Positions 27,501-36,641 of a DNA stretch of 64,000 nucleotides are shown here, one piece after another (positions within the stretch are counted from its first letter, which is position 1; each line of letters opens with the position of its first letter). The position numbers were made by a program, and so were the translations under genes. This stretch comes from Liolophura sinensis (Eukaryota > Mollusca > Polyplacophora > Chitonida > Chitonidae), in the NCBI RefSeq assembly GCF_032854445.1, contig NC_088300.1, positions 63,772,984-63,836,983 of the forward strand, written 5' to 3'. Below the pieces are notes generated by a model that was not told the origin of the DNA, searched no databases, and saw only the letters and a list, made by a program, of their open reading frames with translations.

Positions 27501-30500
27501 AATTACATTGACTACAGTATCTGATTCTCATTCAACTGCAACCTAAAGCAGCATTCACACGATACGATTTGTAATATAGACTCACCGATTTCGACAAGTG
27601 AAATGAAGACAGGACAAGTTTATTTCACGAGCCGTGTTCAGTTGGTGCGATTTATCGATACCATACACTCGTTTGAAATAGCACATGTCCTATTTTAATT
27701 CAATTAGTCGACTGGACAATCGTGGCTTAGTTCGACGAGTTGATGCGACACATGCCAAACTGTGAACGGGCCTATGAGCACTCCACGATGGTTCAATACA
27801 CCAAATGTTAGATACACGTTGAGAGGTAAATTACAAAATTAACGCATGGCGTGGATTGTATTAGTGAACGAGACAATTAATGGTTTACCCCGCAGTCCAG
27901 CTGGGTATCTCAAAGATCAGTATGGGTTATGTTCAGAATATGATACTAGAAGGTTAAGCTTCTTGGGACTATCGTTTACCGAAGAAAAGTTGTGGAAACC
28001 TGACGCTAACTGTTGCTAACACGTATGTGTCAGTGGTACCAGCTGTCGGCTTGGAACTGGCGGATCTGATAGCTGAGAAAAAAACGAGAGTTGCAAAACG
28101 TTGTGTGAATCAGGATATGGCTATTAATTACATAGTGTAAGAAGTGTCAGTCAGCCAGTCAGCAAGCATTCCGTGAGTGACATATCAACTAAATCAGCCA
28201 ATAAGAAAGTGTCTGAATGCTTAAGTACGGTCAGACTCATCAGCCAGTTATACCGTCGTTATGAGATCTGGGAGGTATGTGCAGGAACACGTAAGCTTTA
28301 GCTACAGCACTGGTCACGTGAGGTTGCGATGGTATCCCTTATCGCCGCATATGATTGGACTCAGCTCTCGCTGGCTCAACTGCGGTTTAAAGTTAGGTGG
28401 TTTACTCTGAGAACTCTAATTTCTTCCATGAACCTTTAAGAACAAAGCTTACATAAAAAATTTCTTGAATACTGCTGCTGTCTCAAGTGTATTCTGGTAT
28501 ATAAGCTTTGGCCAACGTCATACTCATCTCCACCCACGGCATGTAAGAAACGGTGCACTGTCATCCGAAATGGTGTCATATAACTGCGTTTCTTGTGATT
28601 CTCATAAAAAGCGCATTGCTTTAAGTTTCGATCCATTACTTAATCCATGCGCATAAAGTACAACTATTATAGCGTTTCTGCAAGGTTTTAAAGTCTGAAA
28701 GTCGTTGCACCTGATTTCTCGGGCCATACATAAATCTTCAAGTGATGGTAAGCATAAAACTCTTTTATTGCACGCATCTATCTGTTTCAAAGCAGGCATA
28801 TATCGGTAGACAAAAAACCAATTCAGATTTTAATCAAAAGCTATTTAGATAGAAAAAACGCCTTTTCCATAAATAATGCTTGATAAATCGCTTAAAACCA
28901 CTTCTCGAATTTACATCAGACGAGTTCTTTTGCATCCCTTTTTGGTCTTGTCGCCAGCAAACATATCCAAACTACGTTTCAACACAATGATACTAGGACC
29001 TTCCCTATGAACCTGTCTCTTAGCCGTCTTCCCACGCAAGCATCTGTATTTGATCAAAACGTGGTCAGTTAAGACCACATAGATAGCGCATAGGCGAGCT
29101 CAGCATCTGTTTCGTGAAGTGCCCCGTGATTTCAAGCTGACTGCATGGTCGGCCCGATGTAACAAAAACTTTGGATTTGATGAATGATTTATTTGTTTCG
29201 GTTTTTATTCTTTATACCACGATCAACAAGATTGTTGGAAATTTAGTGCTTACTCAGTGGGTAGAGAGCCTAAAACGCATTTATTGTCTCATCGCCGAGA
29301 ACATTTGTTAATGGGCAGCCTTTAAAGTTCACTTACTTCTATCACAATAACTTAAAACGAGCCATTGACCCTGTCTAAATAACCGGGATTCGTGCTTTAG
29401 ACTAATTGCAGAGAACTAATTTATTTTTATTTATTAAACGTCATAACATATTATTTATTTATGTGTTATTCTGCTATAGTCTCATTTTATTTCATATCAA
29501 TCTTAGGATTAATCTGTCAAAATTTCACATATAGAATTAGTGGCAAATATCACGAATAGCAGCTTGATTACAACGTAGAGTAAGCTTGCTGGTGGAAGGC
29601 TATAAGGAGCAAAGGCGAAGAACGTTTCTAATTACAAATAGTAAATAGACCAACGTCAGGAAGACTACAATAAGTGGTATTGGCAAAGATAATATATATA
29701 TAGTGTGCGAATTGTTGTACATTCAGACATGTCAGATATGTGAGCTTTTAAAATGTTCATGTTAATCTGTAATAGAGTTTTGCATATGGTGATCTTTAGA
29801 ATGTTTTTCCCACTTTCCCGGGTACAGTTAGCTGGTATTCACAGACGTTTTTGTGAGACTAAATACGAAAAAAGAAAATATCAGTTCGTAATTTCTTGAT
29901 TTATTTTAGTTTATAATTGATGTATATATTTATTTGATTGGAGATTTACGCGGGACTCAAAAATGTTTCATTTATACGACGGTGGCCAGCCAGCATTATA
30001 GTGGGAAGAAAACAGGCAGAACTTTGAGGAAACCCACAACCATCCACATGATACCTGCAGACCTTAACATGTACAACTAGAGAGAAAGCTAGCGTGAGCT
30101 CAGGCTGAGTGTGATATCAGAGCAACCACATTGTCTTAGCTCTTGTAGCAAGGAGAATCCATGATTCCAACGTGCTTCCTCGTCTGAAGTATTATACACC
30201 AGACATGACATCCCACCCAGTCTCATTTTACTGAATATAAGCGTCATGTCCGACATTCATATACCATTCGTAGTCTGTAAAGGGCTACAACGAATCCTGT
30301 TTCCTTGCTCTAACTTCTCAGTGCTGAGAGCCAAGCGACACAGCGACCAGTACCATTTCTAGTAAATAATGAATGTCAGATGTAATCAGCAATATTAGAG
30401 ATAGCGAACAGGTGTAATGGTACCTTGCTTAATGACAGCCGAAACTAGTCCTTCTGACGTAACTGCATGGTATTAAATATAATGCTTTGGTCCAGTCTTG

Positions 30501-32075
30501 GCACTCTTTCAATGATCCTTTCATCAATGAAAGCCGTAAAACTCTGTGGAGTCCAAATGAGTTGTCACAAGGATAAGCCTTTGCCTCGAGGCTTCTTTTC
30601 CAGAAAAGGAATCAGTCAGAATTTACTTTGCCACAAGAATTTTTGGTCACAAAATCCTCTGTTTCAGCGCAAATTTAGCAACAATTGTTAAGCCTGAATA
30701 TACATACGTAAAGCGTGACGTTTACTTATTTGAATAGTAGTGAGCAAAAACCTAATGTAAGGAATATGAATATAAAAACAAGTTTAGCTTGCTTAAATCA
30801 TACTGACCGTACAGTATATTTTTATTCCTATGTGAAAAATCTCAACTTTAGTCTGTATGCTTGATGAGGTAAGTTTAACTTCACTATAAAACGGACTGTC
30901 ACAGAGACAGTCTCCCACATACACTCTCCCAGAAAAAAAGGTATCCGTACGCATGAAGGTGACACCGGATGCCGAGTTGAACGTCAACTTGTGACATGGT
31001 GCCCTTGCTGAATGAGTTTCTGATGGCTATTTTGCGATTACTTGCATTCTTTCATATTTTGTAACTTTGATGAAAATAACAGTGTACATGTGTTAAGCTA
31101 AGTATCCTACTTATCCAATTTATCGCGTAAATTTAATTATGTGTGTCTTCTTTGGCCCTCTATACTTATTCTGCCATGAATATCTAACTGAATTTTTGAA
31201 TAATACATTAAAAGAGCTGAAAATATTGTCGATTACCTTGGCCAAAGCAGCCACAGTTCATGTTTTCTACGAAATCTTACATGCTATGTTAAAACCTATC
31301 GGAAGCCGACTTTTGTTGTGGTTGCTTTATATTAAAACATTGTCTTCCGATGTAAACACCTATGATTATATTAGTTTCTATTGAGGAAATGACGTGGGTT
31401 GACAGACGTGTGGGTTGTACATTAGCCTGCTAAAGACGTAAAATGTTTGGCCAGGAACGTCTATATAGTGCGGGCGTACGTCTGCAAGTTTAAGAACCAG
31501 AGTATCGGATAGCCCTTTCGTGATAGAAATTGTTTGTGATCATCCCTGATGTAAGTCGACGTCAGATGTGTTATAAATAGACAGTTGGTGGGCATCTTTG
31601 CGGGGAGTGTTTCTGTGTTTTTATTTGTTCTCATTCTTCTTTTGTTCTCCTACAGTCCGTGGGATATAGCTCCCTCCTGTACCACTTGCTCCCCAGACTG
31701 TAGCGTACTTCTTGTCACGGGCTCCTTCGCAGACATTCCGTGCACTACCGAGAACAATTACGTGTGTGAGAGAACTTCAGCCGGTACGTTCACAATGTGA
31801 AGACTAAATTTTTCCTAAAAATAAACATCTTTAGTACAAAATGCATGTTATGATGATAAGGCTTCTTACTATGAAAAACTCAACTGATATTCCAGCATTA
31901 CTGTTGCCTTAATCTAATCTAGGTGTGCTGGTTATCCACTGGAGGTCCTTCCATTTTCACGGCCCTAATACCTTCCATTTCAGGTTCCATTTCCTCGCCT
32001 TGGTTCTTCAGAACAACAGGTAGTGGGTTGGTTCTCTCTACTCTAATCGTCTCACTATTAGTCCCCTCAGCATGA
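9507..32075 (+). CDS. Gene A: four-CTLD secreted/cell-surface C-type lectin-like protein (602 aa, 14 exons)
   Basis: The exons are 9507-9549, 13802-13974, 15136-15257, 16505-16626, 17349-17512, 18091-18212, 18603-18733, 19090-19253, 22436-22554, 22865-22992, 25646-25815, 27270-27400, 31656-31783 and 31984-32075. All junctions are GT..AG and the frame stays open for 1809 nt including the stop. The order is a signal peptide (residues 1 to about 20), CTLD1 (15-153), CTLD2 (154-292), CTLD3 (293-429), CTLD4 (430-572), and a hydrophobic tail (573-602). Each CTLD is encoded by three exons with phases 1-0-2-1. The domains are of the long form, with an extra N-terminal Cys pair. CTLD1-3 keep EPD/EPN sugar-binding motifs; CTLD4 does not. 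The inferred role is glycan binding outside the cell, possibly as a GPI-anchored or membrane-tethered receptor. Genes B and C share the architecture exon for exon. Introns carry SINEs, a 45-bp array and a foldback element. Exon boundaries were read by eye without transcript data. Confidence 0.9.
9958..10228 (-). mobile_element. SINE (family 1) in gene A intron 1
   Basis: A TTTATTTATTTGATTGGT tail at left, the SINE body with GGAAGCCAGCATGAG, and a diverged tRNA-like head at right. Confidence 0.8.
10500..11280 (+). repeat. ~45-bp minisatellite in gene A intron 1, with donor-like GTGAGT in most units
   Basis: There are roughly 16-17 degenerate units of the form GTATTCTGAACAACATGTGA + GTGTGGGAATGAAGTTGTGA + TCAA. 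From about 10830 most units contain GTGAGT, and two (near 10970 and 11133) read AACAGGTGAGT, which matches the metazoan 5' splice-site consensus. More decayed copies seem to continue to about 11830. The open frames here are short and not coding. Confidence 0.85.
13046..13261. mobile_element. Foldback (MITE-like) element in gene A intron 1
   Basis: The left arm reads GCGGCCATTCCACTAAG..ATTTCTGACG..AGTCAAAATTTG. The reverse complement of the right arm reads GAGGCCATTCCACAAAG..ATTTCTGACT..AGTCAAAATTTG. The arms are about 50 bp, the total is ~215 bp, and there is no coding potential. Confidence 0.7.
13802..16626 (+). CDS. Gene A CTLD1 (exons 2-4)
   Basis: The exons are 13802-13974, 15136-15257 and 16505-16626. 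The domain opens CEDGWVAYNGNCYY, has the alpha-helix Cys (ALTDC), the SDGWWTRL stretch in place of the family WIGL motif, then EPDNANGNENC and FSDEDC, closing IGFICE. The EPD triad at the calcium/sugar site is intermediate between EPN (mannose-type) and QPD (galactose-type). The final exon needs the acceptor at 16503-16504 (AAG) to stay in frame. A SINE copy with clear target duplications sits in the intron between exons 3 and 4. Confidence 0.88.
14723..14812 (+). mobile_element. SINE (family 1) 3' fragment
   Basis: It has the CCACTATAATGCTGGTCGCC and TATGTGAAATAT..ACGGCGTAAA segments with an (AAAT)n tail; the head is missing. Confidence 0.7.
15317..15500 (-). mobile_element. SINE (family 1), partial, in gene A intron 3
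   Basis: It shows the tail, ACTCAAGAATATTTCACTTA and CATCCGCAGGTTGCTGAC..GGCCTTCCCACGTAC blocks in reverse orientation; the tRNA-like head is lost. Confidence 0.75.
15989..16279 (+). mobile_element. Intact SINE (family 1) with 11-bp target-site duplications
   Basis: The element spans 16000-16268 and starts with a tRNA-like head (TCCGTGGCTCAGTTGGTTAG, then CGCGCTAGCGC). It has a B-box-like GAGTTCAAGTCC, a body, and an (AAAT)n tail. It is bracketed by perfect ACAATTGAAGA duplications at 15989-15999 and 16269-16279. It is the best reference copy in the window and lies in gene A intron 3. Confidence 0.93.
17349..18733 (+). CDS. Gene A CTLD2 (exons 5-7)
   Basis: The exons are 17349-17512, 18091-18212 and 18603-18733. 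The domain opens GCPFDWLIANDQCFYI and has an N-glycosylation sequon (NIT) soon after. It has PWWTSLN in the WIGL position, a QEPNNL sugar-site motif, ENC, ADKDC and a closing YVCK. The EPN motif suggests calcium-dependent mannose-type binding by analogy with known CTLDs. A family 1 SINE interrupts the intron between exons 6 and 7. Confidence 0.88.
18313..18585 (+). mobile_element. SINE (family 1) with near-perfect 14-bp target duplications
   Basis: The body runs about 18327-18571 and ends with an AAATAAATAAATAA tail. Flanks TTCTAAACTAAAGA (18313-18326) and TTCTAATCTAAAGA (18572-18585) differ at one base. It lies in gene A intron 6. Confidence 0.85.
19090..22992 (+). CDS. Gene A CTLD3 (exons 8-10)
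   Basis: The exons are 19090-19253, 22436-22554 and 22865-22992. The domain opens LGCGSWIRGGEKCYYF, followed by QKCREKGGDLLKI, YWTQM in the WIGL position, an EPNDYSGIQDC sugar-site segment, TWDDMSC (close to the WND motif), and a closing GYICEA. Intron 8 contains a ~757-bp foldback element. Reading past exon 8 into the intron gives a hydrophobic open frame that stops at 19391, which I treat as intronic. Confidence 0.86.
20515..20586 (+). mobile_element. SINE (family 2) 3' fragment
   Basis: It matches the 3' end of the copy at 5841-6195, including GTCATATGACTGAAAAATTG, TTAAACCCCAAG and the CACTCACTCACTC tail. Confidence 0.75.
21344..22100. mobile_element. Large foldback element (about 250-bp inverted arms) in gene A intron 8
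   Basis: The left end reads TGGGTTAGCACAATTCTAGG and the reverse complement of the right end reads TGGCTTAGAACAATTCTAGG. The arms stay alignable inwards: CGAGATC, CTGAATGTTT, TGGTCGTTGGC, and a well-kept TAGAAAGAAAACCGAAGATAA versus its inverse near 21900. The central ~200 bp includes a GT-rich patch. No transposase frame is seen, so it would be a non-autonomous DNA element. I could not fix a target duplication. Confidence 0.8.
25428..25500 (+). repeat. Short ~12-bp minisatellite (GACAGACCCACC-like)
   Basis: Six or so imperfect copies of GACAGACCCACC/ATAGACCCATC in gene A intron 10, about 145 bp before the exon 11 acceptor. Confidence 0.75.
25646..31783 (+). CDS. Gene A CTLD4 (exons 11-13), lacking the EPN motif
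   Basis: The exons are 25646-25815, 27270-27400 and 31656-31783. The domain opens GCPGNWTAFGQSCYFFG, with an RVCRNMAEPLAGSLLAVDTP helix/strand stretch and HWTGLND. The last exon reads PWDIAPSCTTCSPDCSVLL, then IPC and NYVCE. The EPN/QPD triad is absent and three extra, closely spaced cysteines appear instead. Gene B CTLD4 shares this change and gene C does not. Calcium-dependent sugar binding by this domain is therefore unlikely. Confidence 0.85.
26848..26965 (+). repeat. Repeat pair member 1 (gene A intron 11)
   Basis: It shares ordered blocks (GACACC.GATGC.GAG.TGAACG, TTGTG.CAT/ACTTTGTGCC, TGAATGAG-like, TCTGATG, CGATTACTG) with 30930-31045 in the next intron, in direct orientation. Confidence 0.45.
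29926..30130 (-). mobile_element. SINE (family 1), diverged
   Basis: It carries the TTTATTTGATTGGAGATTTACG tail segment, TTATACGACGG..GCCAGC and ACCCACAACCATCC blocks, followed by a decayed head. It is in gene A intron 12. Confidence 0.65.
30150..30370 (+). repeat. Interspersed repeat (SINE-like body), copy 1
   Basis: It shares AAGGAGA, GAAGTAT, CACCCAGTC, CCTGTTTCCTTGCTCTAACT and GCCAAGC blocks with 33490-33715 and, more weakly, with the body of family 2. It is a decayed retroelement. Confidence 0.45.
30930..31045 (+). repeat. Repeat pair member 2 (gene A intron 12)
   Basis: Direct-orientation relative of 26848-26965, sharing GACACCGGATGCCGAG and CTGATGG..GCGATTACT blocks. Confidence 0.45.
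31984..32075 (+). CDS. Gene A exon 14: C-terminal hydrophobic anchor and stop
   Basis: It is joined in phase 1 after exon 13. It encodes GSISSPWFFRTTGSG followed by LVLSTLIVSLLVPSA and a TGA stop. A small-residue cluster (TGSG) before a terminal hydrophobic run with no charged tail fits a GPI-attachment signal; a short membrane anchor is the alternative. The acceptor is TTTCAG at 31978-31983. Confidence 0.75.
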
Positions 32076-32281
32076 GCCAGCTGACACTAATGCAGTCTCC
32101 ATTAGACCATTCTTACCTCTCTGTCTGCTCTCTTCAGAGCGCCAGTCTGACCGGCTTGCAGGGAGACATATGCCATTGTTAACTTCATTTTACCTGCGGT
32201 GGAAATGCTACCTTGGTGTTTATCTCAAGGAAGGAACATAGAGGCTTCCGTTATTTAACCGCTATTTGTTACTTATGGGAT

Positions 32282-32287
32282 AATAAA
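32282..32287 (+). other. Candidate polyadenylation signal of gene A
   Basis: This is the nearest AATAAA I noticed downstream of the gene A stop, about 207 nt after it. Usage is inferred from position only. Confidence 0.4.
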
Positions 32288-35200
32288 AACTCTAGACATG
32301 GTTAAATTTTGCTTCACTGTTTCTAAGTATTTTGTATTCACTTTTTACCATCTGTTACCGACCACGTACAATTAGGAGTACTTATATTCTATTACCTTCA
32401 CGTAAATTTGTCTCTTTACGTACAACTGTTAGAAACCTGGCGTCCTTCATGTGAACTAGATAAATAAATTTATTGATTTTGGTATAAAACCACATGCTTT
32501 CTTTTTATTTGGTGTTGTCAATGGTTTCATTCATATTTTGCAAAGCTCCACCGTTTTACTTAATTTTAGGCTTCAGAAATATATGTTTGGCTAAAAACCA
32601 TACGGTGGGACATGATGTGACATCTTTTGGGGGGAAGCTTACGTTATCTGGACTGCTTACTAATCAGCACTTGAACCGATGAAGTGCACATGTGAGCAAA
32701 GTGTCTCTTACGTTCCCTGATTCACTTTGATCATAGCACATATAAGCAATAATAACATAACCCGTGTGCCCTTGTCGTAAATGATTAATGTTCCCATAGA
32801 GCATTTTCGTGCGTCATATACTGAATATTTGACACGAGTGCATAATATCTGCAGGATTGCCCTCTGTTAAAATAGACTGAACACCATAATTCACTGTATG
32901 CATCATCTTACGTTTAACGGCGTGCTCAACAGTATTCGCTCATATATCACATCGGTCACGTTTACTAGTGGAACAAACGGGAGTAAACCACCGACCTTCG
33001 CCTGATACATAATCGTCTTTTATTTATGTATGTATGCTTGGGCTTTTACGTCATACTTCATTGTTTTTTGTTTGTTTGTTTTTTTTTTGGCGGGGGGGGG
33101 TTGTTTTTTTGTTTTTTTGTTTTTTTTTTTGGTGTTTTTTTTCAGTTATTGTATGTTAAATGTGATGACAACACTTTTAAGTAATTCCAGACCAGTGACG
33201 ACTAATAAATGACAATTATATGTAACATCACTGTATTTTTTCCTAATTCTGCTCAACCCATGGTGCTAGGAAACCGTGTAATTTGCTACTATTTATGTTT
33301 TTATATGAACAGTTAGAATAAATCCCTAACTGAGGTAAATTAACAAGAGACCGTATTTGACCGGTTGCGCGTGAAATTTCTCACACTGTTCTCGCTGCTT
33401 TTTTTCTCTTAACGCTGTACGTCTTAATTGTATGATATTAACGATTTTTACTCAAAAGTCAATGACGCAGAGGATTCATTATGTGTGTGTGTACATACTC
33501 CGTGTCTTCTTGTGACAAGGAGAGTCAATGCTGCCGAAGTGTTGCCGTCATTGAAGTATCATGCCGAAGACACCAAACATTACACCCCAGCCAGTCACAT
33601 TATACTAACACTGGGCCAACCAGTCCTGTTTAAACCTCTACGTGGTGAGCGCCAAGCACGGCACAAGTACAAGTCTTCTGTATGACCCGATCTGGGTTTA
33701 ATCCAAGGTGCTCTATCACCTTTTCAGCTTGTAGGGAAACATTACATGTCGACAATATAACATGATTTGTATTACCTGAGATGGAAAAACACAACAACAA
33801 TATCCCCAGCCCCGTTACCAATGGTGTCCACATGCCCTGTGAAGTAAAAGGAACTTTCAAATTTGAACGAAAATGTGAGCAGATTTGAATGTGTATTTAC
33901 ATCCTTGATCAGGGGTGCCCTTTGGTTTTCATCACATTCAATACAGGTGTCCTAACTATGAACTTTTGCCACTAATAAAACATATTTTTTTATCCCTACA
34001 CAGTTACAGTAAACGGGTAATTAATACACATCTGGGGTACATCCTTGTATGTCGCATTTCAAATGGCTATTTTACGTATTAGACCGGATCGCGCTTTTTT
34101 TCCTGGGAACGGGATACTCCATAACTGTAATAAACTTCAGGATGCAGATGTTCCTCATATTATCTCAGATATAAATACCCTCGCCGATGCGGAATCAATG
34201 GTGAATCATTGAGGATCAGTATATTTGAATCCTGCTCTGTCCACAGCCAATCAGTAAAGTCTTATTTTTAAATTACGTGCTACTTATGAAGGTATTTAGG
34301 GCGAATCATCGTTAATATGTATGTCTTGAAATCGATCAGGCTCACAAAGTGTTGGTTCAAGACGCGGCCTTGCACAGGGAACTCATCAAGGTTCTCGTGT
34401 CTTTACGATTAGCGAAGCTTTGATGGAAATAAGCGATCCACAGCCGCTATACCACTGTTTAAATGGTATCACATGAAGGAACCTTGCCTTCCACCTGTAT
34501 AGCATAGGCACTGAGCACGATCTACGAGTGGAAATTTGTATGTCACATTGGGAAAGTCTGCAAGATACACACCGAAGGCCGTAGTTTTATTCCAGACAAA
34601 AGGGGATCCTAGCGCCACCTTTTTCTTCCAGATTTTGTCTCGCTTTCAACATTATTCCATGTACAAAACAGAGTAGTGTCCCCGTGTTGAATCGCAACTC
34701 TAACAGTACCTCTACATGGAAAGGACATGCTGAAGAGAACAGGCATTGATTGTATTCATCTCACCCAGTAACATTTGGCAAGAAAACAGCCGCTATTCTT
34801 AGTCTTTCTGTTGATGCTGTGCGCCACGCAATGAAGTTTCAACCTGTAAAGTTCAAAACATAATTCGTCAATGAACTGAAGCCGGACTTCACGCCTGTGT
34901 CTGTTCCTACTAAATGGGTGGATATCATTTCCATCAGGTTATTTCAGTTACAAAAGTAATTCGTGTAGCGCGCACCATTCGTGGATCAATTCTTTGCACA
35001 CATCTTTTTTTGTAATATAAATCTTTAAACCAGGATAAAGCTTTCAGAGAACAAAATTCCTGTGTTTTTGTGGACAATTATTTTATTTAACTTAAGATCT
35101 CATTTTTTAAAATACGGGGAATCCTTTTTATAAATTATACACCACAGTCTTATAACTATTTTCAGAGTGATATTAAACGGGTACCAGTATGTGATGGTCG

Positions 35201-36598
35201 TTAATCGGTTCATCGCATGAATCAGTATGAAACCATTCTCGCCACATACAACGATAAGTAACAAAAACGGAAATCGGAGTTTAATGTGCAATTCAAAAGG
35301 ATTAGTTTAAAACACACGGTTTTAATTACTCGCTATTTTTTCAGTATGAGTGTCGTTAGTATAATCCCACACCCTCTGGGACTAATAACACATTTTATTG
35401 CCTGCCAGCAAACATACAGAGTAGCTTTAAAATAAACATTGACTATGGCCTTAATCAGAGTACGTGTATGCCCAAATCACCATGTGGTGTGGAAGGGAGA
35501 CAAGCAATCAAAGTTCATTCCCGAGTGGCATTTATCCCATAAGAGTTACTGGCCTTGTTTCTGTGTTATACTGTTGATTGTACAAGTCATGTCAATGGAT
35601 TGTCATACTGGAAATATATGACATGATTATATTCCGGCTGATGACTAACAGAAACCAATAATTTGCTTTTCTCAGGTCTTATGGGGTGCTATGAGAAGTA
35701 CCCTGAAATAAATTACACTGACTCTCACAGTGGTGAACATTTTAAGTACCTTTTTGAAGGCAAAGGTATCCGCCTTAATCTCTTGGTTACGGTGAATTTT
35801 CTTCACGTGCATTTGCTATTAAATCTAATTAGAATCTAAATATTTCAGTGTAGGGTGAGAAATGTCCTTAAAATAGACTTGAACACATGATCAACATGCA
35901 CCAAGAGTGAAGAAATAGGGTACCTGCCAAAAGACTTGCTTAGACTAATACTTAAAAATACCATTGTTAGAGTATAGAACTTCCAACTCATCACAGGGAG
36001 ACCGGGTTCTATTCCGAGCTGCGTCAAGAGAAAAAAATTAAAATTAATAATAACTATGTTACTTGTTGGATGTCAATTCATTCATCCAATAGCTGACCTT
36101 TTTTGATTTATTGAAAAAACATTTTCAATTTTTACCAGAGAAAAAAAATTCCCGTTCCAACTGTGTTGTGTAAGCTGGACGCTATTCAATTAATCCATTG
36201 ATACAAAATAAACATCAACAAAACATCTAGAAGATAAACCAATAAAGCTGTCGTCCTACATCTGTGATACTTGATAAAACACTAATATAGTACAACTAAG
36301 TCAACCTGATGTGTCTGTAGGATTTTGTATGTGTTACAGGCATGTATAGATTGGACGAGTACGTGTATAGTTACAGGCTGGTTTGTATATCTCAACAAAA
36401 CGGCCTATGGCCCCTGATATCTTTTCAGCTAAGCACGCTCTCTCTGTACACCGCCTCCATCGCGTTCTGATCACAATACAACTGATAACAGTGTAACACT
36501 GAACTCACGTGGAGATTGATATACCAGGAGATACGAGTCAAGGGAGGTTATTCTCATAAAAATACAAGCCACAGGGAGCGTTCATCATTGCCAGCACA
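32288..36598. other. Intergenic between genes A and B; no gene recognised
   Basis: The stretch contains a diverged SINE (32905-33010, minus), a poly-T-rich patch (33062-33142) and a decayed interspersed repeat (33490-33715). Short open frames here have no domain features and no splice context. The region just before the gene B start has no clear TATA box; CATAAAAATA lies about 45 bp upstream of the ATG. Confidence 0.55.
33490..33715 (+). repeat. Interspersed repeat (SINE-like body), copy 2
   Basis: It pairs with 30150-30370. Blocks include GAAGTATCATGCCGAAGACA, CCAGTCACATTATACTAACA and GTGAGCGCCAAGC. Confidence 0.5.
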
Positions 36599-36641
36599 AT
36601 GATCAGGTTGCTTGGTTTGCTTGCTGCAATCACCTACCAAG
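36599..36641 (+). CDS. Gene B exon 1: signal peptide
   Basis: It encodes MIRLLGLLAAITYQ plus one base, with donor GTAAGC. Across the phase-1 junction it continues DLIYAQ into CTLD1. The length and phase equal those of gene A exon 1 (43 nt each). Confidence 0.85.
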